Of a stretch of 64,000 nucleotides of DNA, positions 8,582 to 17,044 are shown piece by piece. The stretch is from Kutzneria viridogrisea. Lineage in GTDB: Bacteria; Actinomycetota; Actinomycetes; Mycobacteriales; Pseudonocardiaceae. Numbering within the stretch: the first letter of the stretch is position 1; the number at the start of each line of letters is the position of its first letter. The DNA lies in assembly GCA_014138725.1 (NCBI GenBank), contig JACJID010000004.1:1054001-1118000 (forward strand). The letters are read 5' to 3'. Below the pieces are notes generated by a model. That model was not told where the DNA came from, did not search any database, and saw only the letters and a program-made list of their open reading frames with translations. The position numbers and the translations under genes are program-made.

Positions 8582-10516
8582 ATGAGTCCGCTACGCCTCG
8601 CGGCAAACGAACTGCGCCGGATCACGGCGGGACGACTGCCCAAGATCGCCGTGCTGGCGCTGGTGCTGGTGCCGCTGCTGTACGGGGCGATGTACCTGTA
8701 CGCGAACTGGGACCCGTACGGCAACCTCACCTCCCTGCCGGTGGCCCTGGTCGTGGACGACAAGGGCGCCGAGGTCAACGGCAAGCAGCTCAACGCGGGC
8801 AACGAGGTGGCCGACGAGCTGCTGCGCGAGCCGAAGTTCGACTGGCACCGGGTCAGTGACGCCGAGGCCGAGGCCGGGGTCCGCGACAACAAGTACACCT
8901 TCGCGCTGACCCTGCCCGAGGACTTCTCCCAGGCGCTGGCCTCCTCCGCGGACTTCAAGCCGCGCCAGGGCGTGCTGAAGCTGACCACCAACGACTCCAA
9001 CAACTACGTGGCGCGGACCATCGCCGACAAGGTGGTGGAGACGGTGCGCGCCGCGGTGGCGACCAAGGTCGGCAGCAAGGCGGCCGACCAACTGCTGCTG
9101 GGCTTCTCCACGATCCGCGAGCAGACCGCGAAGGCCGCCGACGGGGCGAACCAGCTGGCCGACGGCATCGCCAAGGCCAACGACGGCGCGACCCAGCTGG
9201 CCAGTGGCAGCAGCGAGCTGTCCACCGGGCAGCACAAGCTGCTCGACGGGGCGACCCAGTTGGCCTCCGGTCTGGACCAGCTCAAGAGCGGTACCGCCGA
9301 GCTGCCGGCCAAGTCCCAGCAGCTGGCCGACGGGGCGCAGCAGGTCGCCGACGGCAACGCCAAGGTGGCGGCGGGCGGCCAGGTGCTGGCCGGGGCCTCG
9401 CAGCAGTTCGTCAACGGGCTCAACGACCAGCGCAGCGCGATCTCGGCCAAGCTGCACGCGCTGGGCCTGACCGATGACCAGGTCAACCAGGCGCTGAGCG
9501 TGCTGGACCAGGCCCGCAAGCCGATCGACGACGCGAACGGCAAGGTGCAGGGCGTGTCCGGGCAGCTCAACCAGCTCGCCGACGGCTCGCGCAGGGTGGC
9601 CGCCGGTGCGGCGCAGCTGGCCGGGTCCGCACCCCAGCTGGCGGACGGCATCGCCAAGGCCGACGCCGGGGCCGTGCAGTTGCGCGACGGGGAGAAGACC
9701 GCGGTGGACGGCGGGGACAAGCTCGCCAGCGGTGCGGCCCAGCTCTCCACCGGCACCAAGAAGCTCGTGGACGGCAGCGTGCAGCTGCGCGACGGGCTCA
9801 ACGCGGGCATCAACAAGATCCCCGACCCCAACGACCCGACCCGCACCGCCACCGCCAACACCATTGGCGACCCGGTGGCCGTGCAGACCCTGGGCCAGTC
9901 CACCGCTGGCACCTACGGGGCCGGGCTCGCCCCGTTCTTCCTCGGCCTGGCAACGTGGATCGGCGCGTTCGTGCTGTTCCTGCTGCTGCGCCCGCTGTCC
10001 CGCCGCGCGCTGGCCGCCAACCAGCACCCGCTCGTGGTGGCACTGGGCGGGTGGCTGCCCGCCGCGCTGTTGAGCGCGGCCCAGGTGGTGCTGCTGTTCG
10101 CGGTGGTCACCACGCTGGTCGGCGTGCACCCCGCCAACCCGCTGGGCACGCTCGGCTTCCTGGTCCTGACCGGGTTGGCGTTCACCGCCATGCTGCACGG
10201 CCTCAACGCGCTGCTCGGCGCCGTGGGCAAGTTCCTCGGCCTGGTGCTGCTGGTCCTCCAGCTGACCACCGCGGGCGGCACGTTCCCCTGGCAGACGATC
10301 CCGGCCCCGTTGCAGCCGCTGCACCTGGCGCTTCCGCTGGGCTACGTGGTCGACGGGATGCGGCACCTGTTGTACGGCGGCAGCCTGGACGGGATGGGCG
10401 CCGACATCGCTGTCATCGGCGGCTACCTCCTGGTGGGTCTGGCGCTGTCCACGTTGGCCGCGTACAAGCAAAGGGTGTGGACCGTGTCTCGCCTGAAGCC
10501 GGAACTGGTGCTGTGA
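8582..10516 (+). CDS. YhgE/Pip-family membrane protein
   Basis: A 644-residue protein. It has one transmembrane helix near residues 14-38 (KIAVLALVLVPLLYGAMYLY), then a long extracytoplasmic region made of repeats of the type LADGAxQLAxG (residues about 180-410), and five or six helices at the C terminus (from about 445 to 635). This is the layout of YhgE/Pip proteins (phage infection protein and ESX-linked YueB relatives) and of ABC-2-type permeases. The Gly/Asp/Gln repeats are predicted to form a long helical rod outside the membrane. In actinobacteria these genes usually sit with a TetR regulator, as here. The role is probably export of an unknown compound or envelope-related transport. 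Its stop overlaps the tetR start (GTGA). Confidence 0.85.
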   Translation: MSPLRLAANELRRITAGRLPKIAVLALVLVPLLYGAMYLYANWDPYGNLTSLPVALVVDDKGAEVNGKQLNAGNEVADELLREPKFDWHRVSDAEAEAGVRDNKYTFALTLPEDFSQALASSADFKPRQGVLKLTTNDSNNYVARTIADKVVETVRAAVATKVGSKAADQLLLGFSTIREQTAKAADGANQLADGIAKANDGATQLASGSSELSTGQHKLLDGATQLASGLDQLKSGTAELPAKSQQLADGAQQVADGNAKVAAGGQVLAGASQQFVNGLNDQRSAISAKLHALGLTDDQVNQALSVLDQARKPIDDANGKVQGVSGQLNQLADGSRRVAAGAAQLAGSAPQLADGIAKADAGAVQLRDGEKTAVDGGDKLASGAAQLSTGTKKLVDGSVQLRDGLNAGINKIPDPNDPTRTATANTIGDPVAVQTLGQSTAGTYGAGLAPFFLGLATWIGAFVLFLLLRPLSRRALAANQHPLVVALGGWLPAALLSAAQVVLLFAVVTTLVGVHPANPLGTLGFLVLTGLAFTAMLHGLNALLGAVGKFLGLVLLVLQLTTAGGTFPWQTIPAPLQPLHLALPLGYVVDGMRHLLYGGSLDGMGADIAVIGGYLLVGLALSTLAAYKQRVWTVSRLKPELVL

Positions 10517-11130
10517 AACCCCGCCCCGGTCGCACCACCGCGACCAAGCAGAAGCTGTTCGACGCCGCGCTGCGCCTGGTGGGCGAGCGTGGTGCGGCCG
10601 GGGTGACGGTGGACGAGATCGCCGCCGAGGCAGGTGTCGCCAAGGGCACCGTGTACTACAACTTCGGCAGCAAGGACGGCATGGTCGACGCCCTGCTGCG
10701 GCACGGGGTGCAGTTGCTGGCCACCCGGCTGCGCGCCGCCGAGGAGGTCGAGGACACCGCCGCCGCGCTGGAGGCGCTGGTCGACGGCGCGCTGGACTTC
10801 TTCGCCGAGTACCCGGCCTTCGCCCAGTTGCTGGTCAGCGAGATGTGGCGGACGCCCGGCCAGTGGCACGGCACGCTGAGCCTGTTGCGCGACGACATCG
10901 TGGCGATCGTCAAGCAGGTGGTGCAGCGCCGTGCCGACGTGGGCGCGCTGCCGCCCGAGGTCCAGGTCGGCACCGCCTCGGCGGCCCTGTTCGGCACCCT
11001 GCTCGTGGTGGCGCTGGACTGGCAGGTGTTCCAGCCGCAGCGCAGCAAGCAGGAGGTCCGCGAGTCGGTGATCCTGTTAGTCCGAGGGGTCAGCGAGCGC
11101 AACCCCAATGGGCCGGGTCATCAGCCCTGA
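10513..11130 (+). CDS. TetR-family transcriptional repressor
   Basis: A 205-residue protein from GTG 10513, which overlaps the stop of the membrane-protein gene. The N-terminal helix-turn-helix is standard: LFDAALRLVGERGAAGVTVD, then EIAAEAGVAKGTVYYNFGSK. The C-terminal ligand-binding domain is not diagnostic. Location at the end of the operon whose promoter carries the ACTGAC/GTCAGT palindrome points to control of its own operon, with the inducer probably being the exported substrate. Confidence 0.9.
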   Translation: MKPRPGRTTATKQKLFDAALRLVGERGAAGVTVDEIAAEAGVAKGTVYYNFGSKDGMVDALLRHGVQLLATRLRAAEEVEDTAAALEALVDGALDFFAEYPAFAQLLVSEMWRTPGQWHGTLSLLRDDIVAIVKQVVQRRADVGALPPEVQVGTASAALFGTLLVVALDWQVFQPQRSKQEVRESVILLVRGVSERNPNGPGHQP

Positions 11131-11178
11131 GGGGCGCAACCGCCGTTCGGCGCTCGATCCTCGGACACACTGACTCCC

Positions 11179-12027
11179 GTGACTCCGACTTACGTGTTCG
11201 TACACGGATCAGGTGGTGGCGCCCGCTCCTGGTCGCGGATCCAGCAGGAGATGACGTTGCGCGGGCACCGCACGCTCGCGGTGGACCTGCCCGGGCGCGG
11301 TGCGGGGTTCTCCGCCGCGTACCACGTGCAGGACCTGGTGGCGTTCGCCGCCGAGCCCTCGGCCGCGGCTGAAGTCACCGCCGCGCAGATGATCGGGCAC
11401 GTGGTGGACGTGGTGCGCCGGGTTCGTGAGCACGGACCCGTCGTCCTCGTCGGCCACAGCTTCGGCGGGCTCGTCCTCACCGGTGTCGGCAACGCCGTTC
11501 CCGACCTGGTCGACCACCTCGTCTACATCGCCGCGCAGTGCCCCGTGGACCGGGCGCCCGGCGAGTACCTCACCCGCCCCGAGTGGGCGAGCACCGACCT
11601 GATGCCCGCCACGGCGTCGATCATCCTGGGCAACCCGGCAGAGCTCGGCTTCATCCGGTTGAACTGGCGGGGCGCCGACCGGGCGACGATCGCGGCACTG
11701 AAGAACGCGATCGGCGCCGACCTCAGTGATCAGGAGTTCCTCGCGGCCATCGGCAGCTCGCAGCCCGACGAGGTGCTGTGGCAGAACGATCCGGAATGGG
11801 ACCACCGGGCCGAGAAGGACACCTGGGGCCGGATCCCCCGCACGTTCGTCCGGCTGACCCAGGACAGGTCCATGCCGTTGGCGGCACAGAACCTCTACAT
11901 CGCCGAGGCCGACGCGCTCACTCCGGCCAACCCGTTCGAGGTGCACTCCGTGGAGAGCAGCCACAGCGGTTTCCTCCGGCGCCCAGGTGCGGTCGTGGAG
12001 ATCCTCAGCGGGATCGTCACGGGGTGA
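11179..12027 (+). CDS. Alpha/beta hydrolase
   Basis: A 282-residue protein. The alpha/beta-hydrolase fold shows the oxyanion stretch FVHGSGGGARSW near the N terminus, the nucleophile elbow GHSFGG (Ser at about 96), and a C-terminal histidine in VESSHSGFLRRP. Close relatives are esterases of the salicylate-methyl-esterase/AB hydrolase type; the substrate cannot be told. The start is the GTG at 11179, a few bases after a short intergenic stretch with no good ribosome binding site, so a leaderless or weakly translated message is possible. It converges on polA. Confidence 0.85.
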   Translation: MTPTYVFVHGSGGGARSWSRIQQEMTLRGHRTLAVDLPGRGAGFSAAYHVQDLVAFAAEPSAAAEVTAAQMIGHVVDVVRRVREHGPVVLVGHSFGGLVLTGVGNAVPDLVDHLVYIAAQCPVDRAPGEYLTRPEWASTDLMPATASIILGNPAELGFIRLNWRGADRATIAALKNAIGADLSDQEFLAAIGSSQPDEVLWQNDPEWDHRAEKDTWGRIPRTFVRLTQDRSMPLAAQNLYIAEADALTPANPFEVHSVESSHSGFLRRPGAVVEILSGIVTG

Positions 12028-12161
12028 GGGGCGGCGGGTGACTACCCGCACCTGGGCGGCCCTGCGCCTGCCGGTGGGCGGCCTGCGCGCCCGGCCCGTC
12101 AGCGGTCTGAACCGCTGCACAGCGGGATTCGCGTGCCCCAGGGCGGGACTCGGGTGCAGGA

Positions 12162-12199
12162 GAGCGGGACTCGCGAGGGTTGGAGCGCGAGTCCCGCTC
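12162..12199. terminator. Hairpin between hydrolase and polA, in a repeat-rich spacer
   Basis: A perfect 14-bp stem, GAGCGGGACTCGCG and its complement, with a 10-base loop, lies between the converging hydrolase and polA genes. Two imperfect copies of the stem motif, GCGGGATTCGCG at about 12122 and GCGGGACTCGGG at about 12142, precede it at roughly 20-base steps. The spacer therefore looks like decayed copies of one small repeat that now serves as a bidirectional terminator. Confidence 0.7.
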
Positions 12200-12209
12200 A
12201 GCACGGGGG

Positions 12210-14915
12210 TCAGTGGGCGGCTTCATCCCAGGAGCGGCCGACACCGACGGAGACCTCAAGAGGTACGTCCAGAGTGTACGCGTTGCCCATGTGCTCGCGC
12301 ACCAGCGCCTCCACGGCGGCCCGCTCGCCCTCGGCGACCTCCAGCACGAGTTCGTCGTGCACCTGCAACAGCATGCGACTGCGCAGGTCGGAGGCGGCCA
12401 GCGCGTTGTGCACCCCGAGCATCGCGACCTTGATGATGTCGGCGGCACTGCCCTGGATCGGGGCGTTGAGCGCCATGCGCTCGGCCATCTCCCGGCGCTG
12501 GCGGTTGTCGCTGTTCAGGTCGGGCAGGTAGCGCCTGCGCCCGAGCACGGTCTCGGTGTAGCCCTCGTGCCGGGCCTTCTCCACGACCGAGTGCAGGTAG
12601 TCGCGCACCGCCCCGAACCGCGCGAAGTAGGCGTCCATCTGCTCGCGGGCCTCCTCGTTGGAGATCCGCAGCTGCGAGGCGAGGCCGTACGCGGACAGGC
12701 CGTACGCCAGGCCGTAGGACATGGCCTTGACCCGGCGGCGCAGTTCGGCGGTGACCTCCTCGGCGGGCACGGCGAAGGCCTGGGAGGCCACGAAGGTGTG
12801 CAGGTCCTCGCCGGAGTTGAACGCCTCGATCAGGCTCTGGTCCCCGGACAGGTGGGCCATGATCCGCATCTCGATCTGGCTGTAGTCGGCGGTCATCAGC
12901 TCGGCGTAGTCCCCGCCGACCACGAAGGCGTGCCGGATGCGGCGCCCCTCCTCGGTGCGGATCGGGATGTTCTGCAGGTTCGGCTCGGTGGAGGACAGCC
13001 GTCCGGTGGCCGCGATCATCTGGTTGAACGTGGTGTGGATGCGCCCGTCCTCGGCCACCGACTTGAGCAGACCGTCCACAGTGGTCTTGAGCCGGGTCGC
13101 GTCCCGGTGCTCCAGCAGGTGCTGAAGGAACGGGTGCGCGGTCTGCTCGAACAGGTTCTGCAGGGCCTCGGCGTCGGTGGTGTAGCCGGTCTTGGTGCGC
13201 TTGGTCTTGGGCATGTTGAGGTCCTCGAACAGCACGACCTGCAACTGCTTGGGCGAACCGAGGTTGATCTCCTTGCCGATCACCCCGTACGCGTCCTGCG
13301 CCGCCTGCTTGACCCGCGCCCCGAAGTGCACCTCCAGCTCGGTGAGGTGCTCCAGGTCCACGGCGATGCCCGCGCCCTCCAGCTCGGCCAGCACGCCCAG
13401 CAGCGGCAGCTCCAGCTCGGTGAGCAGCCGGGCGGCGTTGATCTTGCCCAGCTCCACGTCCAGGGCGTCGGCCAGCTCGGCCACCGCCCTGGCCCGCACG
13501 ATCAGCGCGGTCGCCGCCTTCTCGGCGTCGGCCTCCTCGTCGCCCAGCAGCGAGAGCTGGCCGTCCCCGTTGTCCTCCTCGGCACGCAGCTCGCGCTTGA
13601 GGTAGCGCAGCGCCAGGTCGTCCAGCTCGAACGAGCGCTGGCCCGGCCGCACCAGGTACGCGGCCAGCGCGGTGTCGGCGGTCCAGCCCTGCGCCTGCCA
13701 GCCGCGGGCCCGCAGCGCGTGCAGCGGCCCCTTCAGGTCGTGCCCGGCCTTCGGCACGGACGCGTCGGCCAGCCACGCGGCCAGCGCCTGCTCGTCGGCC
13801 TCGGTCAGCGCGGTGACGTCCAGGTAGCCGCCCTCGCCCTCGGCGGCCGCCAGGGCGAGGCCCTCCAGGTCCCCGGTGCCGCCGCCCCACTTGCCGCGGA
13901 AGGCCAGGCCCACCCGCTGCCCGGTGCGGGCGTGCTCGGCCAGCCAGTCGGCGAGCTGCCCCGCGGCGATCACGCCGCCGCTGACCTCGAAGCCCTCGTC
14001 GGCCTCCGGCTCCGCACTGGACAGGGTGGCGAACAGCCGGTCGCGCAGGACCCGGAACTCCAGCTCGTCGAACAGGCGGTGCACCTGGTCGCGGTCCCAG
14101 GCGCGCAGCGCGAGGTCGGCGGGGCGCAGCTCCAGTTCCACGTCGCGGACCAGCTCGGTGAGCTGGCGGTTGAGCAGCACGTTGGACAGGTTCGCGCGCA
14201 GCGACTCGCCGACCTTGCCCTTGACCTGGTCCACCCGGTCGACCAGCTCGCCGAGGGAGCCGTACTCGCGGATCCACTTGGCGGCGGTCTTCTCCCCCAC
14301 GCCGGGGATGCCCGGCAGGTTGTCCGAGGGGTCCCCGCGCAGCGCGGCGAAGTCCGGGTACTGGGCGGGGCTCAGGCCGTACTTCTCCTGCACCGCGTCG
14401 GGGGTGAACCGGGTCAGGTCCGACACGCCCTTGCGCGGGTAGAGCACCGTCACCTTGTCGGTGACCAGTTGCAGCGCGTCCCGGTCGCCGGTGCAGATGG
14501 CCACCGAGAAGCCCTCGGCCCCCGCCTGGGTGGTCAGCGTGGCGATGATGTCGTCGGCCTCGTAGTTGTCCTTGGTCAGCACCGGGATGCCCAGCGCGCC
14601 GAGCACGTCCTGGATGATGCTGACCTGGCCGCGGAACTCGTCGGGGGTGGCCGAGCGGGTCGCCTTGTACTCGGCGTAGGCCTCGGTGCGGAAGGTCACC
14701 CGCGAGACGTCGAAGGCCACCGCCAGGTGCGTGGGCTGCTCGTCGCGCAGCAAGTTGATCAACATCGAGGTGAACCCGTAGACCGCGTTCGTGGTCTGCC
14801 CCGTCATCGTGCGGAAGTTCTCCGCGGGCAGCGCGAAGAACGCTCGGTAGGCCAGTGAGTGGCCGTCGAGCAGGAGCAGGCGGGACTGGTCTTGACGTGC
14901 TGCGGGCTCGGTCAC
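12210..14915 (-). CDS. polA: DNA polymerase I
   Basis: A 901-residue gap-filling and primer-removal polymerase. Residues 1 to about 300 form the 5'-3' exonuclease (LLLLDGHSLAYRAFFAL, then the helix-hairpin-helix LPGIPGVGEKTAAKWI). Residues about 320-490 correspond to the 3'-5' exonuclease, but the DxE motif is replaced by VGLAFRGKW, so proofreading is lost, as in mycobacteria. Residues about 520-901 are the polymerase, with motif A DYSQIEMRIMAHLS, the O-helix RRVKAMSYGLAYGLSAYGL and motif C LQVHDELVLEV. Length and motifs are complete. It starts with a GTG and is divergent from the thioesterase gene 39 bases away. Confidence 0.97.
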   Translation of the reverse strand: MTEPAARQDQSRLLLLDGHSLAYRAFFALPAENFRTMTGQTTNAVYGFTSMLINLLRDEQPTHLAVAFDVSRVTFRTEAYAEYKATRSATPDEFRGQVSIIQDVLGALGIPVLTKDNYEADDIIATLTTQAGAEGFSVAICTGDRDALQLVTDKVTVLYPRKGVSDLTRFTPDAVQEKYGLSPAQYPDFAALRGDPSDNLPGIPGVGEKTAAKWIREYGSLGELVDRVDQVKGKVGESLRANLSNVLLNRQLTELVRDVELELRPADLALRAWDRDQVHRLFDELEFRVLRDRLFATLSSAEPEADEGFEVSGGVIAAGQLADWLAEHARTGQRVGLAFRGKWGGGTGDLEGLALAAAEGEGGYLDVTALTEADEQALAAWLADASVPKAGHDLKGPLHALRARGWQAQGWTADTALAAYLVRPGQRSFELDDLALRYLKRELRAEEDNGDGQLSLLGDEEADAEKAATALIVRARAVAELADALDVELGKINAARLLTELELPLLGVLAELEGAGIAVDLEHLTELEVHFGARVKQAAQDAYGVIGKEINLGSPKQLQVVLFEDLNMPKTKRTKTGYTTDAEALQNLFEQTAHPFLQHLLEHRDATRLKTTVDGLLKSVAEDGRIHTTFNQMIAATGRLSSTEPNLQNIPIRTEEGRRIRHAFVVGGDYAELMTADYSQIEMRIMAHLSGDQSLIEAFNSGEDLHTFVASQAFAVPAEEVTAELRRRVKAMSYGLAYGLSAYGLASQLRISNEEAREQMDAYFARFGAVRDYLHSVVEKARHEGYTETVLGRRRYLPDLNSDNRQRREMAERMALNAPIQGSAADIIKVAMLGVHNALAASDLRSRMLLQVHDELVLEVAEGERAAVEALVREHMGNAYTLDVPLEVSVGVGRSWDEAAH

Positions 14916-14953
14916 GCCGCGAGTCTAGGGTGGGGCACTGACAAGGAGCGGAG

Positions 14954-15385
14954 GTGGCGGTGACTGAGACCCGAGCCGACGGGGTGGAGATGGTGCTGCC
15001 CACGGTGGAGCAGCTGGCGGACAAGCTGGGCATCCAGATCACCGACTGGAACCCGGACCGCATGGTGGCAACCATGCCGGTGGCGGGCAACCGCCAGCCC
15101 TTCGGCCTGCTGCACGGCGGGGCGAGCGCGGCGCTGGCCGAGACCCTGGGGTCCATCACGGCTGCCCAGCAGGCGGCCAGGATGGGCCGCATAGCGCTGG
15201 GCCTGGAGCTGTCCTGCACGCACCACCGCTCGGCCAAGGACGGCCTGGTCACGGGCGTGTGCATCCCGCTGAGCGTGGGCCGCACGGTGGCCACCATGGA
15301 GATCGTGATCAGCGACGAGCACGAGCGCCGCGTGTGCACCGCTCGGCTGACCTGCGTCCTGCGGGAGCAGCCGAAGACCACCTGA
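14954..15385 (+). CDS. Hotdog-fold thioesterase, PaaI type
   Basis: A 143-residue protein with the hotdog signature FGLLHGGASAALAETLGS, in which HGG and the following acidic residue form the active site of PaaI/YbdB-like acyl-CoA thioesterases. The next block, ELSCTHHRSAKDGLVTG, is also typical. A homologue sits beside polA in many actinobacteria (compare Rv1627c-Rv1628c surroundings), and hydrolysis of an aromatic or medium acyl-CoA is likely. The start could be GTG 14954 (GGAG 5 bases upstream) or GTG 14960 (GGAGG 5 bases upstream); I give the first. It is divergent from polA and converges on livF. Confidence 0.88.
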   Translation: MAVTETRADGVEMVLPTVEQLADKLGIQITDWNPDRMVATMPVAGNRQPFGLLHGGASAALAETLGSITAAQQAARMGRIALGLELSCTHHRSAKDGLVTGVCIPLSVGRTVATMEIVISDEHERRVCTARLTCVLREQPKTT

Positions 15386-15427
15386 TCGGGCGACCCCGGC
15401 TGCGGTAGACCGGCCCCCGTACGCAGC

Positions 15428-15470
15428 GAAGGTGGCTTTCACTGCGCTGGGCGCAGTGAAAGCCACCTTC
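15428..15470. terminator. 20-bp perfect hairpin of the GAAGGTGGCTTTCACTG type
   Basis: A perfect 20-bp stem closing a 3-base loop stands between the converging thioesterase and livF genes. The stem contains GAAGGTGGCTTTCACTGCG. From memory, very similar hairpins recur between convergent genes of Amycolatopsis and relatives, so this is probably a dispersed repeat used as a bidirectional terminator. Confidence 0.85.
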
Positions 15471-15486
15471 ACGGCACGCTGACAGG

Positions 15487-16221
15487 TCAGTTCTCGCCGA
15501 GGTAGGCGTCGCGCACCCGCTGGTCGGCCAGCAGGTCGTGGCCGGTGCCCTCGATCGTGGTGCGGCCCAGGTCGACCACGTGGGCGTAGTCGGACTGGGC
15601 CAGTGCCGCCAGCGCGTTCTGCTCCACCAGCAGCACGGTGGTGCCCAACCGTTGCAGGTCCCGGATGGTGTCGAAGATGCGCTGGGTCATGATCGGCGAG
15701 AGCCCCATGGACGGCTCGTCGAGCATGAGCAGCCTGGGCCGGGACATCATGGCCCGGCCGATGGCCAGCATCTGCTGCTCACCGCCGGAGAACAGCCCGG
15801 CCTTGTTGCCGCGCCGCTCGCCGAGCACCGGGAACAGGTCGTAGACCCGCTCGACGTCCTCGGCGATGCCCTCGTCCTTGCGGGTGTAGGCCCCCAGCAG
15901 CAGGTTCTCCTCCACCGTCATCTTCGGGAACAGCCGCCTGCCCTCGGGGCAGTGCGCCACCCCCATGCCCAGGATGGCGTGCGCCGGCTGGGTGTGGATG
16001 GGCCTGCCCTCGAACAGGATCTGCCCCGAGCGCGGGCGCAGCAGCCCCGAGATGGTCCGCAGGGTGGTCGTCTTGCCCGCGCCGTTGCTGCCGATCAGGC
16101 TGACGATCTGGCCCGCCTGCACGGTGAACGACACGCTGCGCACCGCCTCGATGGCCCCGTACGCCACGCACAGGTCGCGCACCTCCAGCAGGGGCTTGCC
16201 CGTCTGCACGGTGTCACTCAC
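15487..16221 (-). CDS. livF: Branched-chain amino acid ABC transporter ATP-binding protein LivF
   Basis: A 244-residue cytoplasmic ATPase of the high-affinity branched-chain amino acid importer. Walker A is GSNGAGKTT, the Q-loop follows in the usual place, the signature is LFSGGEQQMLAIGRAM, and Walker B is LLMLDEPSMGLSP. The MGLSP ending is the LivF form (LivG has AGMNP). It is the last gene of a five-gene operon and overlaps livG by 8 bases. The GTG start is fixed by that overlap. Confidence 0.95.
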   Translation of the reverse strand: MSDTVQTGKPLLEVRDLCVAYGAIEAVRSVSFTVQAGQIVSLIGSNGAGKTTTLRTISGLLRPRSGQILFEGRPIHTQPAHAILGMGVAHCPEGRRLFPKMTVEENLLLGAYTRKDEGIAEDVERVYDLFPVLGERRGNKAGLFSGGEQQMLAIGRAMMSRPRLLMLDEPSMGLSPIMTQRIFDTIRDLQRLGTTVLLVEQNALAALAQSDYAHVVDLGRTTIEGTGHDLLADQRVRDAYLGEN

Positions 16222-17044
16222 CGCTGGCTCCTTCCGCGGACCCGTGGGTGATCTCCTCGACCACGGCCTGCACCTCCTCGGGTGGCTTGCCCAGGTACGC
16301 CTCGACCACCCTGGGATCCCCGCGCACCTCCTCGGGCGTGCCCTCCACCAGCAGTTCGCCCTGCACGAGCACGGTCACCCGGTCGCACAGGGTGAAGATG
16401 AACTTGGTGTCGTGCTCGATGACCACCACCGAGATGCCCGTGTCGCGGATCCGGAAGATCAGCTGACGGGCGGCCTCGGTCTCCTGCGGGTTCATGCCCG
16501 CGGTGGGCTCGTCCAGCAGCAGCACCGAGGGGTCGGTGGCCAGCGCCCTGGCGATCTCCAGGCGGCGCTGGTCCCCGTAGGGCAGGTTGCGGGACAGCTC
16601 GTCCTCGACCCGGCTCAGCCCCACGAAGTCCAGCAGCTCACGGGCCCGTTCCCTGGCGGCCCGCTCGCCGCGCTGGAAGGCCGGTCCGTGCAGCAGCGAG
16701 GACAGCGGGCCCTGCTTCATCCGCACGTGCCGCCCGATCAGGACGTTCTCCAGCACGGTCATGCTGGGGAACAGCCGGATGTTCTGGAACGTGCGGGCCA
16801 GGCCCGCGGTGGTGACCTCGGCCGGGTCCCCGGGCAGCTGCGTGCCGCCGAGCAGGACCTGGCCCGAGGTGGGCGTGTAGAGCCCGGTCAGGCAGTTGAA
16901 GAAGGTGGTCTTGCCCGCGCCGTTGGGCCCGATCAGCCCGACGATCTGGCCCTTCGCCAGCTCCAGTGACACGTTGTTGAGCGCGCGCAGGCCGCCGAAG
17001 ACCATCGACACCTCACGCGCCTGCAGCGCCGGTGCGGAACTCAT
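16214..17044 (-). CDS. livG: Branched-chain amino acid ABC transporter ATP-binding protein LivG
   Basis: A 276-residue ATPase paired with LivF. Walker A is GPNGAGKTT, the signature is NLPYGDQRRLEIARAL, and Walker B is LLLDEPTAGMNPQET. The C-terminal extension LVEGTPEEVRGDPRVVEAYL is typical of LivG. It overlaps the livM stop by 4 bases (ATGA) and livF by 8, so the three are translationally coupled. Confidence 0.95.
   Translation of the reverse strand: MSSAPALQAREVSMVFGGLRALNNVSLELAKGQIVGLIGPNGAGKTTFFNCLTGLYTPTSGQVLLGGTQLPGDPAEVTTAGLARTFQNIRLFPSMTVLENVLIGRHVRMKQGPLSSLLHGPAFQRGERAARERARELLDFVGLSRVEDELSRNLPYGDQRRLEIARALATDPSVLLLDEPTAGMNPQETEAARQLIFRIRDTGISVVVIEHDTKFIFTLCDRVTVLVQGELLVEGTPEEVRGDPRVVEAYLGKPPEEVQAVVEEITHGSAEGASGE

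Noticed and set aside
12180-14858. Plus-strand open frame of 892 codons opposite polA
   Set aside because: PolA on the other strand has all polymerase motifs; the antisense product has the low-complexity composition of a shadow frame.
12210-14915. Functional 3'-5' proofreading in PolA
   Set aside because: The DxE metal-binding motif is replaced; loss of this activity is usual for actinobacterial PolA and so is not reported as unusual.
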